A stretch of 64,000 nucleotides of DNA from CAYRYU01 sp964428355 (GTDB lineage Bacteria; Muiribacteriota; Ozemobacteria; Ozemobacterales; Ozemobacteraceae). The stretch covers positions 1-64,000 of the forward strand of contig CAYRYU010000027.1 in NCBI GenBank assembly GCA_964428355.1. The letters are read 5' to 3'. The notes under the pieces are model-generated. The model ran no database searches. It saw nothing but the letters and a program-made list of their open reading frames with translations, and was not told where the DNA came from. Positions 42,155 through 51,514 of this stretch are shown here, piece by piece (within the stretch, counting starts at the first letter, position 1; each line of letters begins with the position of its first letter). A program made the position numbers and the translations under genes.

Positions 42155-42574
42155 ATGTCACCAGCCGAGTTGAAACTCATTTCCTGCCGCCTTTGCGGTG
42201 CGATCATCGTGAAGATCTCCCGCGATGTATGTCCGAAATGCCACGTTATCGAAGAGGAAAATTTCGTCAAGGTCAGGGATTTCCTTCGTGCAAATCCCGG
42301 CTCTCCGGTCGAGGAAATCGTCAAGGAAACCAGGGTTCCCGAACCCCAGGTCAACCGGTTCATCTCGAGCGGACGGCTCGAGCGTGTGAACATAAATGTC
42401 GATCATACCTGCCAGACCTGCCATCGAACGATTCCAACCGGTTTGATCTGTCCCGAATGCGCAAAGAACCTCAAAGAGCAGGTCATCCAGCTGAAAAGAG
42501 ACCTGAAAGCGCTTCAGGACAAGGAACAGTTCCGACCCAACGAGGGTGGGCGGAAACCCCCGGGCCGCAGATAA
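42155..42574 (+). CDS. Zinc-ribbon protein resembling flagellar-operon protein YvyF (TIGR03826)
   Basis: A 139-residue soluble protein with two Cys4 sites: Cys11/Cys14/Cys26/Cys29 and Cys86/Cys89/Cys99/Cys102. Between them lies a helix-turn-helix-like segment (SPVEEIVKETRVPEPQVNRFISSGRLERV), the same order as in YvyF. The C-terminus is a charged helix. The start has GAGGGAAGA directly upstream. No flagellar gene is in the window, so a flagellar role is not supported here. It may instead be a regulator or an RNA- or DNA-binding protein. Confidence 0.75.
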   Translation: MSPAELKLISCRLCGAIIVKISRDVCPKCHVIEEENFVKVRDFLRANPGSPVEEIVKETRVPEPQVNRFISSGRLERVNINVDHTCQTCHRTIPTGLICPECAKNLKEQVIQLKRDLKALQDKEQFRPNEGGRKPPGRR

Positions 42575-42975
42575 ACCTGATTTTGTTGAACTTGAAATGC
42601 CTTTGGGGGTATGCTAGACTGAACCGGTTTTTTTCCCATTCCCGTATTGGTCAAACCAGGGGGGATCCTCATCAGGAAAGTGCGAGCTAACGTCCGGGCC
42701 GGTCTTTCGAAGAAACCGGAGGAGAGAAACTTGTCCCGGGTTGGGTATTCCCCCATCCCCATTCCCATAACGGATCCTTCCCGCAGGATTCCGAAATGGG
42801 GGCGTGGTTCGTGTGTTTCCGCAACGGCAGTCCCTTCGCGGGTGCACGAGGGCCGGGCGGGGGGTACAGCCGCCGCAAGAGCGGATTTTCGTGGGTTTTC
42901 AGATGGTTCGAAGATTTTCCCTGCTCCTGACAGGGGCAGGGCAACTTGGGCAGCGGGCCTATTCGGAGAGATACT
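42575..42975 (+). other. 401-bp non-coding leader with promoter-like start and nested hairpins
   Basis: TTGAAC (42586-42591), an 18-base spacer and TATGCT (42610-42615) resemble a promoter. Downstream, CCCCCAT (42750-42756) pairs with ATGGGGG (42796-42802) around an inner GGATCCT/AGGATTCC hairpin, and further small stems lie at about 42855-42870 and 42915-42940. One open frame (42647-42979) crosses it but has no ribosome-binding site or family resemblance. It could be a long structured 5' leader or a small RNA; it does not match RNase P RNA, tmRNA or SRP RNA signatures I know. Confidence 0.4.
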
Positions 42976-45045
42976 ATGATTCCAGGCGAGGAAAAGGGCG
43001 AAATCAGCAGCGAGTTTTTCAAAAAACTCAACCAGCAGATTGTCCAGAAGGACAATCTGATCAAGCTTCTTCAACTCCAGATCAAGAACCTGAAAGCCCA
43101 GGTCGATGAAGCTGGGGTGGGAGCCGATACCTCCGAACTCAGCAAGACCCTTGAAGCGAAAGAGACGGAGATCAAGACCCTTTCCGCGGAACTGGATGGT
43201 CAGAAATCCGAACTTTCCCGCCGTCTTCAGGAAAAGGACGCTCAGATCGAGGAACTCAACCGGCTTCTCGAAGAGCACCAGAAAGCGGAAATCGCCAAAC
43301 ACGCCGGTGGAGCCGACCCAGTCGTTTCCCAACTCGAGGAATCCATCTCGACCCTGAAAAAGGAGGTCGAGAGTCATGTCCAGGCCCGCAAAGACCTGGA
43401 AGGCCAGATCGAGCAGATCAAATCAGCCTCCGGCCAGGAGGCGCAGAACCTCCAGGCAGAGGGGGGACGACTTTCGAAGGAAGTCGCCCGTCTCCAACAG
43501 GAGCTTTCCAAGACCCAGGGCCTCCTCGAGCAGCGTGAAAAATCGATGGCCGCCCTGGAAGCCGCAGGAATCGACAAATCCCGGAGCGACCAGGAGCTCG
43601 TGAAGCTTGAAAACAGGGTTTCGGAACTTGAGCAGGACATCGCGAACTTGAAGGGGCTCCTTCAGGAAAAAGAGGACCAGATCGCCTCCATGGCTTCATC
43701 CCAGCCCCAACTTGCAGAGTCGAAATTCCAGCTTACCGAGCTACAGAACCGACTGGCAGAGGTTGAGCCCAGGTTGGTCCGGGCCGAGGAGCTTGAAAAG
43801 CTCAATTCCCAGCTTTCGGCGGAAGCGGCCCAGGTTCCAAGGCTCAAACAGAGGATTGCAGCCCTCGAAGGCGAGAACAACGGGATGGCGGAAGCCGCAA
43901 TGAAGCTCACCGCGCTCGAGGGGGAGAAAGCCGCCCTCATCGAATCGGGTGAAAACAGGATTGCCGAGGTGAAGCGGCTCCAGGAACAGCTCGAATCCCT
44001 GAAACGCCAGTACAGCGAGTACGGCAAAAAAATGACCCTCAAAGACAATGAGGTGGCTGAGCTGAGAGCCGCCCTGGATGCGCAAAAAGATCATGCCACC
44101 GAGGACCCCGTGGTCCGGCAGGAAATCGAGCAGCTCACGGGAAAGGTCGCCGACCAGCTGTTGGCCATCCAGAAGTTCGAGGAACTCCTTCGAAAGAGCC
44201 AGGAGCAGCTTGGGGCCAAAGAGCAGGAGATCAACATCCTACGATCGCAAGCCCACCGTCCCCTGGACAGTGAAAAGGTCATCCCCGTTTCCGGGGACAG
44301 CGAAGTGATCAGCAGTTTCATCGATTTCTTCGACGGCCTGGACTCCTTCCTTTCCGACCACCCGATTCCAGAGCTGGCCTCCCTCCACCGGAAACTCCTT
44401 GACCGCCTGATCATTCCCAACCAGATCCAGTACATTCCTGTCGTTTCGGAGGAGTTCGATTCTGAAAGGCACATTGCCACAGATTTCTTCCGGTCCGACA
44501 AATTCCCTGAACGGACGATAGTCTTCGAGGTCGAAAAGGGTTACCGGAAGGGCGAGGCGATCGTAAAGAAGTCCAAGTGCTGGGTAGTCCAGAACCTTTT
44601 CCAGTGCCGGGCATGCAATTCCCTCCAGAGCAACGCCGACAGCCGTTTTTGCCACATGTGCGGCCAGAAGATTGTTGCGCCCAACGGTCTTCCCGTGGAC
44701 AGCCTTCCGGTTTTCGAACCGACTCCCACGACTTATCTGAGGTTCGCCGAACGGATGATCGAAAAGGGGGAGCACACGAAGGCAAAGGAGTACCTGAAAA
44801 CCGGGCTGACCCTGGATCCCCAGTTCATTCCCATTCTGATCTGCCTGGCCGAGGTACATGCCCACGGCTCCGAGTTCGCCGAAGCAATCGATCTGCTCCG
44901 GCAGGCCGTTTCACTGAAACCCGACCCGATCCTCGCGGACCGGATCCAAGCCCTGGAAGTGAAGAACACCATTTTCATGCAGGCCCGAAGCCTGAACCTT
45001 CCCAAGGAAGAGTTCGAGAAGCTGGTGAACCTCATCCAGAAGTGA
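42976..45045 (+). CDS. Coiled-coil / GrpE-like / zinc-ribbon / TPR fusion protein
   Basis: A 689-residue cytoplasmic protein. Residues 10-420 are an almost unbroken coiled coil rich in Glu, Lys, Gln and Leu. Residues about 438-540 look like GrpE: a four-helix-bundle segment (FIDFFDGLDSFLSDH, LHRKLLDRLII) then the beta-wing pattern (EEFDSERHIATDFF, RTIVFEVEKGYRKGEAIVKKSKCWVV). A zinc ribbon follows (Cys544, Cys547 and CHMCG), then TPR repeats (about 577-680). GrpE is the DnaK nucleotide exchange factor; whether this protein exchanges nucleotide is unknown. The ATG at 42976 has GGAGAG 6 bases upstream. It is followed 15 bases later by valS. Confidence 0.7.
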   Translation: MIPGEEKGEISSEFFKKLNQQIVQKDNLIKLLQLQIKNLKAQVDEAGVGADTSELSKTLEAKETEIKTLSAELDGQKSELSRRLQEKDAQIEELNRLLEEHQKAEIAKHAGGADPVVSQLEESISTLKKEVESHVQARKDLEGQIEQIKSASGQEAQNLQAEGGRLSKEVARLQQELSKTQGLLEQREKSMAALEAAGIDKSRSDQELVKLENRVSELEQDIANLKGLLQEKEDQIASMASSQPQLAESKFQLTELQNRLAEVEPRLVRAEELEKLNSQLSAEAAQVPRLKQRIAALEGENNGMAEAAMKLTALEGEKAALIESGENRIAEVKRLQEQLESLKRQYSEYGKKMTLKDNEVAELRAALDAQKDHATEDPVVRQEIEQLTGKVADQLLAIQKFEELLRKSQEQLGAKEQEINILRSQAHRPLDSEKVIPVSGDSEVISSFIDFFDGLDSFLSDHPIPELASLHRKLLDRLIIPNQIQYIPVVSEEFDSERHIATDFFRSDKFPERTIVFEVEKGYRKGEAIVKKSKCWVVQNLFQCRACNSLQSNADSRFCHMCGQKIVAPNGLPVDSLPVFEPTPTTYLRFAERMIEKGEHTKAKEYLKTGLTLDPQFIPILICLAEVHAHGSEFAEAIDLLRQAVSLKPDPILADRIQALEVKNTIFMQARSLNLPKEEFEKLVNLIQK

Positions 45046-45060
45046 CCTGAAAGCGACGAG

Positions 45061-47739
45061 ATGAACAGCCAAGAATCGGCCGCCCCCGCGGCCCTCGAAA
45101 AGACCTACGACCCATCCCAGGTTGAGGAAAGAATCTACCAGTCCTGGGAATCCCGGAAAGCTTTTCACGCCGACGAGACATCGAAGCGGCCCCGGTTCTG
45201 CATCGTCATCCCCCCTCCAAACGTTACCGGGATGCTCACGATGGGCCATGTTCTCAACAACACCCTCCAGGACATCCTGATCCGGTACAAGAGAATGGAT
45301 GGCTTCGAGACCCTCTGGCTCCCCGGAACCGACCATGCGGGAATCGCGACCCAGAACGTGGTGGAAAAGTCCCTTGCGAAGGAGAAGATCTCGCGTCACG
45401 ATCTCGGCCGGGAGAAGTTCCTCGAACGTGTCTGGGCCTGGAAGGAGAAGTTCGGGGGGATAATCATCACGCAGCTGAAGCGCCTTGGCTGCTCCTGCGA
45501 CTGGACCCGCGAGCGGTTCACGATGGACGAGGGCCTCTCCCGGGCGGTTGCGGAATGCTTCCGGAAGTTGTACGACGAGGGGCTCGTCTACAAGGGAAAA
45601 TACATCATCAACTGGTGCCCCCGTTGCCGGACGGCACTTTCCGACGAGGAGAAGATCCCCGAGGATACCAAGGGAAATCTCTGGTACATCCGATATCCCC
45701 TCAAATCCGGAAAAGGTCATGTAACCGTCGCGACCACCCGCCCCGAAACCATGCTGGGGGATACCGCGGTTGCTGTCAACCCTGATGACGACCGGTTCCG
45801 GAGCCTTGTGGGTGAAATCCTGATCCTTCCGCTCATCGGACGTGAGATCCCGATCGTTGCGGACGACTTCGTCGACCCCAAATTCGGGACCGGGGCGGTC
45901 AAGGTTACTCCCGCCCATGATCCCAATGATTTCGAAATCGGCAAGCGGCATTCCCTCGCCCAGGTCGTTGTTATGGACGAATCGGGAAAGATGAACGAAG
46001 CCGCGGGGGCCTACCAGGGCCAGGACCGCTTCAAGGCCCGGGAAGCCATCGTCAAGGATCTCGAGGAAAAAGGCCTTCTCGAAAAGATCGAGCCGCATGC
46101 CCTTGCGGTAGGCCATTGCCAGCGGTGTAGCACCGTCATCGAGCCCTACCTTTCCGACCAATGGTTCGTCAAGATGAAGCCCCTTGCCCAGAAAGCTATC
46201 GAAGCTGTGAAAAACGGGACCCTCCGCTTCACTCCCAGCCGGTGGGTCGGGGTCTACCTTCATTGGATGGAAAACATCCGGGACTGGTGCATCAGCCGGC
46301 AGCTCTGGTGGGGTCACAGGATCCCGGCCTTTACCTGCCCCGATTGCAAGCAGATTTCGGTTGCGGCTTCGAAGCCGGAGAAATGCCCTAAATGTGGCTC
46401 CACCTCCCCCATGGCTCAAGACGAAGATGTCCTGGATACCTGGTTCTCCTCCTGGTTGTGGCCTTTTTCCACCATGGGGTGGCCCGAGCCTTCCGCCACA
46501 TTGGGGAAGTTCTATCCCACCGACGTTCTGATAACGGGTCCCGATATCATCTTTTTCTGGGTTGCCCGGATGGTCATGGCGGGATACTCCTTCCAGAATT
46601 CGTGTCCATTCCATGACGTTTATTTCACGAGCATCGTCCGGGATGCCAAGGGAAGGAAGATGAGCAAGTCCCTTGGCAACTCGCCAGATCCCCTCGAACT
46701 GATCGGGAAATACGGCGCCGATGCCCTCCGGTTCACCACGATTTCCCTCGCCCCCGTCGGGCAGGATATCAGGTTCTCCAACGAAAAGGTCGAGATCGGC
46801 CGGAACTTCGCAAACAAGTTGTGGAACGCCGCCAGGTTCGTCCTTATGAACATGCAGGGGTCCTCCGTCTCGATCGCCGACCCCGACGACCCTCCCGCGG
46901 TCCTCACACCCTGGGACCAATGGATCCTCTCCCGGGCATCGCGTACCGTTCAGCTCGTCCGGGAGCATCTCGCCGATGGAACCTACAAATTCAATGAAGC
47001 GGTGAAGTGCGTTTACGACTTCATCTGGAACGAGTTCTGCGACTGGTACATCGAAATGTCCAAACCCGTCCTCAACGGACCTGACGGTCCTGGAAAGGAA
47101 GGGAGCCGCAGAGCCATGCTCAAGACCCTCGATGTCGCACTCAGGCTTCTCCACCCCTTCATGCCCTTCGTGACCGAAGAGATCTGGCAGAAACTGCCTG
47201 GGGCGAAAGGCCTTCTGATGCAGTCGAGCTTTCCCAACCCCCGTTCGGAGCAGGTGAATATCCCCCTCGAACAGGAAATCGGGGAACTCATGGAAGCCGT
47301 CAGGGTGGTTCGCAACCTCAGGGCTTCAGCCAACATCGTCCCTTCCCGCAAGGTAACCGTCAGGGTGGTATCCGGTGCCGCGTTGAGCCAGGTTTTCAAC
47401 CGCTTTCCCGACATGATCAGGAGCCTCGCCGGTATCGAACTCATGGAGATCGTCCCTGCAAAGCCAGCCGGGCACCTCGTCGGGCTGATGGGTTCGACCG
47501 AGATCTGCCTGAACCTTGCCGGGGTCATCGATGTCGAAGCGGAAAAAGCCCGGGTGACCGCCGAGATTGCCAAGATCGACAAGGAAATGGCCAAGATCGC
47601 GGTGAAACTCGAGAACGAGAGTTTCGTCTCGAAGGCGCCCGCCGAGGTCGTCGACCACATCCGTGAAGGGATTGCCGGCTACAAGGTCCAGCTCGAGAAA
47701 TTGAACGAATACCTTCGGGAGTTGTCCCGGGTCGGATGA
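45061..47739 (+). CDS. valS: Valyl-tRNA synthetase
   Basis: An 892-residue class I synthetase charging tRNA-Val. The HIGH-type motif is TMGH (60-63) after PPPNVTG, KMSKS is at 533-537, and the editing domain has TTRPETMLGDTAVAVNP. A zinc-binding pair of Cys motifs (CPDCKQ, CPKCGS) lies near 420-445. The C-terminal helical arm has the expected coiled coil. The 16-base gap to the previous gene is too short for a T-box. It is the first of three synthetase genes in a row. Confidence 0.97.
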   Translation: MNSQESAAPAALEKTYDPSQVEERIYQSWESRKAFHADETSKRPRFCIVIPPPNVTGMLTMGHVLNNTLQDILIRYKRMDGFETLWLPGTDHAGIATQNVVEKSLAKEKISRHDLGREKFLERVWAWKEKFGGIIITQLKRLGCSCDWTRERFTMDEGLSRAVAECFRKLYDEGLVYKGKYIINWCPRCRTALSDEEKIPEDTKGNLWYIRYPLKSGKGHVTVATTRPETMLGDTAVAVNPDDDRFRSLVGEILILPLIGREIPIVADDFVDPKFGTGAVKVTPAHDPNDFEIGKRHSLAQVVVMDESGKMNEAAGAYQGQDRFKAREAIVKDLEEKGLLEKIEPHALAVGHCQRCSTVIEPYLSDQWFVKMKPLAQKAIEAVKNGTLRFTPSRWVGVYLHWMENIRDWCISRQLWWGHRIPAFTCPDCKQISVAASKPEKCPKCGSTSPMAQDEDVLDTWFSSWLWPFSTMGWPEPSATLGKFYPTDVLITGPDIIFFWVARMVMAGYSFQNSCPFHDVYFTSIVRDAKGRKMSKSLGNSPDPLELIGKYGADALRFTTISLAPVGQDIRFSNEKVEIGRNFANKLWNAARFVLMNMQGSSVSIADPDDPPAVLTPWDQWILSRASRTVQLVREHLADGTYKFNEAVKCVYDFIWNEFCDWYIEMSKPVLNGPDGPGKEGSRRAMLKTLDVALRLLHPFMPFVTEEIWQKLPGAKGLLMQSSFPNPRSEQVNIPLEQEIGELMEAVRVVRNLRASANIVPSRKVTVRVVSGAALSQVFNRFPDMIRSLAGIELMEIVPAKPAGHLVGLMGSTEICLNLAGVIDVEAEKARVTAEIAKIDKEMAKIAVKLENESFVSKAPAEVVDHIREGIAGYKVQLEKLNEYLRELSRVG

Positions 47740-47748
47740 AGGGATTCC

Positions 47749-48972
47749 ATGATGAAGTTTCAAGCCAACCCCCAGGAACAATTGACCATCCTCACCACCG
47801 GGATCGCGGACCTGGTGTCCCGCGAGGAACTCCTTAAAAAGCTCGAAACCAGCTATAAATCCGGAAAGCCTCTGGTAGTGAAGCTCGGGGCGGACCCCTC
47901 CGCTCCCGACATCCATCTCGGACACACCGTCGTCCTGCAAAAGATGAGGCAGTTCCAGGAACTCGGTCATGAGATCGTTTTCCTCATTGGTGATTTCACC
48001 GGCCGGATCGGTGACCCGACGGGAAAGAAGAAGACCCGCCCCGCCCTCTCCGAGGAAGAGATCGCACGCAACGCGGAAACGTACAAGACCCAGATCGGAA
48101 AGATACTCGATATCGAAAAGACCCGGGTCGTTTTCAACAGCTCCTGGCTCGGGGGAATGACCTTCGCGGACGTTCTCAAGCTCACCTCGCAATACACAGT
48201 GGCCCGGATGCTCGAGCGCGACGATTTCGCCACCCGTTTCAAGGGCCAGGTCCCGATTTCCGTTGTCGAGTTCCTCTATCCCCTCATGCAAGGATACGAC
48301 TCCGTCGCATTGAAAGCCGACGTCGAACTGGGCGGGCTTGACCAGACCTTCAACCTCCTGGTAGGCCGGGAACTCCAGAGATCCTATGGCCAGGAACCGC
48401 AGGTTACGATGACATTGCCCATACTGGAAGGCCTCGACGGCCGGGAGAAGATGTCGAAGAGCCTTGGAAACTACGTCGGGATCAACGAAGCCCCCGACCA
48501 GATCTACGGAAAACTTATGTCGATTCCCGACGAACTCATGGTCAAGTATTTCGAACTCCTCACCGATTTCCCTCTCGAAAGACTCAACGAGATCAAAGCT
48601 GCGATTCCCTCCCAGCCCAAGGCGATGAAGATGCTCCTGGCAAAACGCATCACCGCCCAATATTGCGGGGAGGAAAAGGGTCGCGCCGCCGAGGAAGGGT
48701 TCGAGAAACTGTTCGGGAAGACCGGAGACGGCCTTCCGGAAAACATCGAGGAGGTACATCTTTCGGCACCAGCCGAAGGAATGACTCTCGGGAAGATCCT
48801 CGTCGCGTCGGGGCTGGCTCCCAGTGGTGGGGAAGCCCGCCGGCTTCTCCAGCAGGGCGGAGTCCGCGTCGACCAGGAAAAGCAGACAGAGCAGGGACGG
48901 CAGTTTCCGAAGGGAAGCGTGTTCGTCCTCCAATCCGGGAAACGACATTTCCGGAAGGTGTTCATAGATTAA
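47749..48972 (+). CDS. tyrS: Tyrosyl-tRNA synthetase
   Basis: A 407-residue class I synthetase for tRNA-Tyr. The signature HIGH motif is HLGH (56-59), the KMSKS motif is at 234-238, and an S4 RNA-binding domain occupies about 345-405 (LGKILVASGLAPSGGEARRLLQQGGV). HLGH and the length suggest the TyrZ-like branch rather than TyrS of E. coli; the distinction is by recollection. Two adjacent ATG codons (47749, 47752) could serve as start, with AAGGGA upstream. Confidence 0.97.
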   Translation: MMKFQANPQEQLTILTTGIADLVSREELLKKLETSYKSGKPLVVKLGADPSAPDIHLGHTVVLQKMRQFQELGHEIVFLIGDFTGRIGDPTGKKKTRPALSEEEIARNAETYKTQIGKILDIEKTRVVFNSSWLGGMTFADVLKLTSQYTVARMLERDDFATRFKGQVPISVVEFLYPLMQGYDSVALKADVELGGLDQTFNLLVGRELQRSYGQEPQVTMTLPILEGLDGREKMSKSLGNYVGINEAPDQIYGKLMSIPDELMVKYFELLTDFPLERLNEIKAAIPSQPKAMKMLLAKRITAQYCGEEKGRAAEEGFEKLFGKTGDGLPENIEEVHLSAPAEGMTLGKILVASGLAPSGGEARRLLQQGGVRVDQEKQTEQGRQFPKGSVFVLQSGKRHFRKVFID

Positions 48973-48981
48973 GGAGTTCAC

Positions 48982-50898
48982 ATGTCCGACCTCATCTCCC
49001 TGAAACTTCCAGATGGAAAAGACCTCGAGGTTCCCTCCGGCTCGACCGTGGTCCAGGCCGCGGGGAAGATCGGCCCGAGACTGGCCGCCGCCGCCCTCGC
49101 GGGGAAGCTCGACGGGGCCCTCGTCGATATCAGAACCCCCCTTACCCGTTCGGGGACCTTCGAAATCATCACCGCCAAGTCCCCTGATGCGGCCGAGATC
49201 TATCGCCATTCGATGGCACATATCATGGCGGAAGCGGTTCTCAAGCTGTTTCCCGGGGCCAAGTTCGCCATCGGCCCCACCATCGAGAACGGCTTCTACT
49301 ACGACTTCCTTCTTCCCCGATCCCTGACCACGGAGGATCTCGAAAAAGTCGAGAGGGAGATGCACGCCTCGGTCGGGGCGAAAAAAGAGTTCACCAGGAA
49401 AGACCTTTCCAAGGACGAAGCCAGGGAAGTCTTCAAAAAGCTCGATCAGCCGTTCAAACTCGAACTTATCGATGAGATACCCGATTCCACGGTTTCCGTC
49501 TATCAGCATGGTGACTTCGTCGATCTCTGTCGTGGACCTCACGTCCCCAACACCGGGGTGACCGAGCATTTCAAGCTTCTGAGCGTTGCCGGCGCCTATT
49601 GGCGTGGCGACGAAAAGCGGGAAATGCTCCAACGAATCTACGGGACGGCCTTCACTTCCAAAGAGAACCTGGAAAAGTATCTCACCATGCTCGAGGAGGC
49701 GAAAAAGCGGGATCACCGGAAACTCGGGAAGGATCTCGACCTTTTCTCCCTTCACGAAGAGGTTGGGCCGGGACTGGTCTTCTGGCATCCGAAAGGAGCC
49801 CGGATCCGCCACATCATCGAATCATTCTGGAAGGACATGCATTTTCGCAACGGTTACGACCTGATCAACTCCCCCCACATCGGCCGGAGCTGGCTGTGGG
49901 AAACCAGCGGCCACCTGGGTTTCTACAAGGGAAGCATGTACAGCCCGATGCAGATCGACGATTTCGATTACTACATCAAACCGATGAACTGCCCGTTCCA
50001 TATCATGATCTACAAATCCCAGGTCCGCTCCTACAGAGACCTTCCGTTGAGGTGGGCAGAACTGGGAACTGTCTATCGGTATGAGAAGAGCGGTGTCCTC
50101 CATGGGCTGCTCAGGGTCCGCGGATTCACCCAGGACGATGCGCACATCTATTGTACTCCGGAGCAGATCGAGGACGAGATCCTGGAGGTCCTGCGGTTCA
50201 GCCTCTCCCTCCTGAAGGCGTTCGGTTTCGAGGACATCAAGGCCTACCTCGCCACCCGCCCGGAAAACGCGGTTGGGGAACCCGCGCGGTGGGAACAAGC
50301 CATTGCCGCCCTCCGGCGCGCGGTCGAGCGGGAGAAGCTGGCCTGTGAAGTCGATGAAGGGGGCGGGGCTTTCTACGGCCCCAAGATCGACCTCAAGATC
50401 AAGGATGCCCTGGGCCGGGAATGGCAGATGACCACGATCCAATTCGATTTCAACATGTCGGAACGTTTCGAGATGACCTATGTCGGAGCCGATGGTGCCC
50501 ATCACCGTCCGTATATGGTCCATAGGGCGCTTCTGGGGTCCCTGGAACGGTTTTTCGGAGTCCTGCTCGAGCACTACGGCGGGGCAATGCCCGTCTGGCT
50601 GGCTCCTGTCCAGGTCATGGTTCTTCCCATTTCGGACAAACACCTGGATTATGCCCGGAAGATCACGGACAGCCTCAAGGCCCATGACATCAGGGCGGTC
50701 CTGGATTGCCGCTCCGACAAGATCGGATACAAGATCCGCGCGGCCCAGCTGCAGAAGATTCCTTTCATGGCGGTCCTGGGAGACGACGAGGTGAATTCCG
50801 GGAAGATCACGATCCGGAAAAGGTCGGGGGAAAACCTGACAAAGATCGATCTGGAAGAGTTCGTGAAAGGAGAGGAATGGAAAAAACAGTTGATCTGA
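48982..50898 (+). CDS. thrS: Threonyl-tRNA synthetase
   Basis: A 638-residue class II synthetase with an N-terminal TGS domain (about 1-65), the editing domain metal motif His76-x3-His80 (YRHSMAHIMAE), the class II core (KPMNCPFHIMIYKS motif 2 region with the zinc-site Cys, and GALLGSLERF-type motif 3 reading RALLGSLERFFGVLLEHY) and the anticodon-binding domain (VMVLPISDKHLDYA). The start has AAGGAG 6 bases upstream. Its last 22 bases overlap the next small gene. Confidence 0.97.
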   Translation: MSDLISLKLPDGKDLEVPSGSTVVQAAGKIGPRLAAAALAGKLDGALVDIRTPLTRSGTFEIITAKSPDAAEIYRHSMAHIMAEAVLKLFPGAKFAIGPTIENGFYYDFLLPRSLTTEDLEKVEREMHASVGAKKEFTRKDLSKDEAREVFKKLDQPFKLELIDEIPDSTVSVYQHGDFVDLCRGPHVPNTGVTEHFKLLSVAGAYWRGDEKREMLQRIYGTAFTSKENLEKYLTMLEEAKKRDHRKLGKDLDLFSLHEEVGPGLVFWHPKGARIRHIIESFWKDMHFRNGYDLINSPHIGRSWLWETSGHLGFYKGSMYSPMQIDDFDYYIKPMNCPFHIMIYKSQVRSYRDLPLRWAELGTVYRYEKSGVLHGLLRVRGFTQDDAHIYCTPEQIEDEILEVLRFSLSLLKAFGFEDIKAYLATRPENAVGEPARWEQAIAALRRAVEREKLACEVDEGGGAFYGPKIDLKIKDALGREWQMTTIQFDFNMSERFEMTYVGADGAHHRPYMVHRALLGSLERFFGVLLEHYGGAMPVWLAPVQVMVLPISDKHLDYARKITDSLKAHDIRAVLDCRSDKIGYKIRAAQLQKIPFMAVLGDDEVNSGKITIRKRSGENLTKIDLEEFVKGEEWKKQLI

Positions 50899-51230
50899 CC
50901 CTTCTGGATGTCGGGGATACCGTTTTCAGGGTCATGCAGAGATGTTTCTTCCGCCGGGGCCAGGACCCGGCGGTCGAAGTCATGCTCGTTTCAAGCGAGT
51001 TCCAGGAGAGCCTCAACCTTCGTTTCCCGGATGCGACGAATCTTCTGATCAAGATCTTTCCGCACAAGAATTACATGCAGGTTGCGGTCTTCCGGATCGA
51101 GGTCTACAAGACCAAACCCGGAGACATGCGCGGGAACCGGGTCGCGTTCGTCGAGTCTCCGCGGGGGTCCCAGGCTTTCGAGGAGATCAGGCTTTTCATC
51201 GAGGGGGTCCTTTCCCAATCGGGCCTTTAG
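50877..51230 (+). CDS. Small conserved-looking protein of unknown function
   Basis: A 117-residue soluble protein with a beta-rich first half (VDLTLLDVGDTVFRVMQRCFFRRG, VEVMLVSSEF) and an amphipathic C-terminal helix. No family was recognised. ATG 50877 has AGGAGAGGA upstream and lies inside the end of thrS in another frame, so translation is probably coupled. Start codons further upstream in this frame run antisense to sense in thrS and are rejected. It belongs to the synthetase run. Confidence 0.72.
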   Translation: MEKTVDLTLLDVGDTVFRVMQRCFFRRGQDPAVEVMLVSSEFQESLNLRFPDATNLLIKIFPHKNYMQVAVFRIEVYKTKPGDMRGNRVAFVESPRGSQAFEEIRLFIEGVLSQSGL

Positions 51231-51293
51231 GCCATTCCTCTCCGGGCCAACCCGGGGACAGCGGTTTTGTTGATGCCATCCAAGGAGGAGATC

Positions 51294-51485
51294 ATGCGGG
51301 CAGTCGTTGATTCGAAAAAAGGGATGTTCTTCCGTTGTTTGATCGAGAACGGTGATCTGGTGACCGTTCACAAGACATTTCTCCCCGAGGGGACCGCGGA
51401 AGGGGATGTCCTGAACGTCCAGTTTTCCCGGGATGAGGAAGCCACCCGCCGACAGCGCGAGTTGATGCAGCAATACAAAGGTTGA
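51294..51485 (+). CDS. DUF3006-like small protein
   Basis: A 63-residue protein whose pattern (MRAVVDS, LIENGDLVTVHKTFLPEGTAEGDVLNVQFSRDEEATRRQRE) resembles DUF3006, small cytoplasmic proteins of unknown function. ATG 51294 sits 6 bases after AGGAGG (51282-51287), which decides against upstream in-frame TTG and ATG codons. It lies between an unknown gene and the TPR membrane protein. Confidence 0.72.
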   Translation: MRAVVDSKKGMFFRCLIENGDLVTVHKTFLPEGTAEGDVLNVQFSRDEEATRRQRELMQQYKG

Positions 51486-51514
51486 CAACCCGGGGACATC
51501 CAACGGGAGGATCC

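Noticed and set aside
42575..42975. RNase P RNA, tmRNA or SRP RNA
   Set aside because: None of the conserved core signatures I know for these RNAs is present.
42647..42979. 110-codon frame in the leader before the GrpE-like fusion
   Set aside because: No ribosome-binding site, no family resemblance, and it crosses the start of the real gene.
45046..45060. T-box riboswitch before valS
   Set aside because: Only 15 bases separate valS from the previous gene, far too short.
44911..47154. 747-codon open frame on the minus strand opposite valS
   Set aside because: Shadow of valS, with no recognisable motif and an acidic, Pro/Gly-rich composition typical of reverse frames in GC-rich genes.
47326..49812. 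828-codon open frame on the minus strand opposite valS, tyrS and thrS
   Set aside because: It is antisense to three certain synthetase genes, has no domain or ribosome-binding site, and reflects the codon bias of the plus strand.
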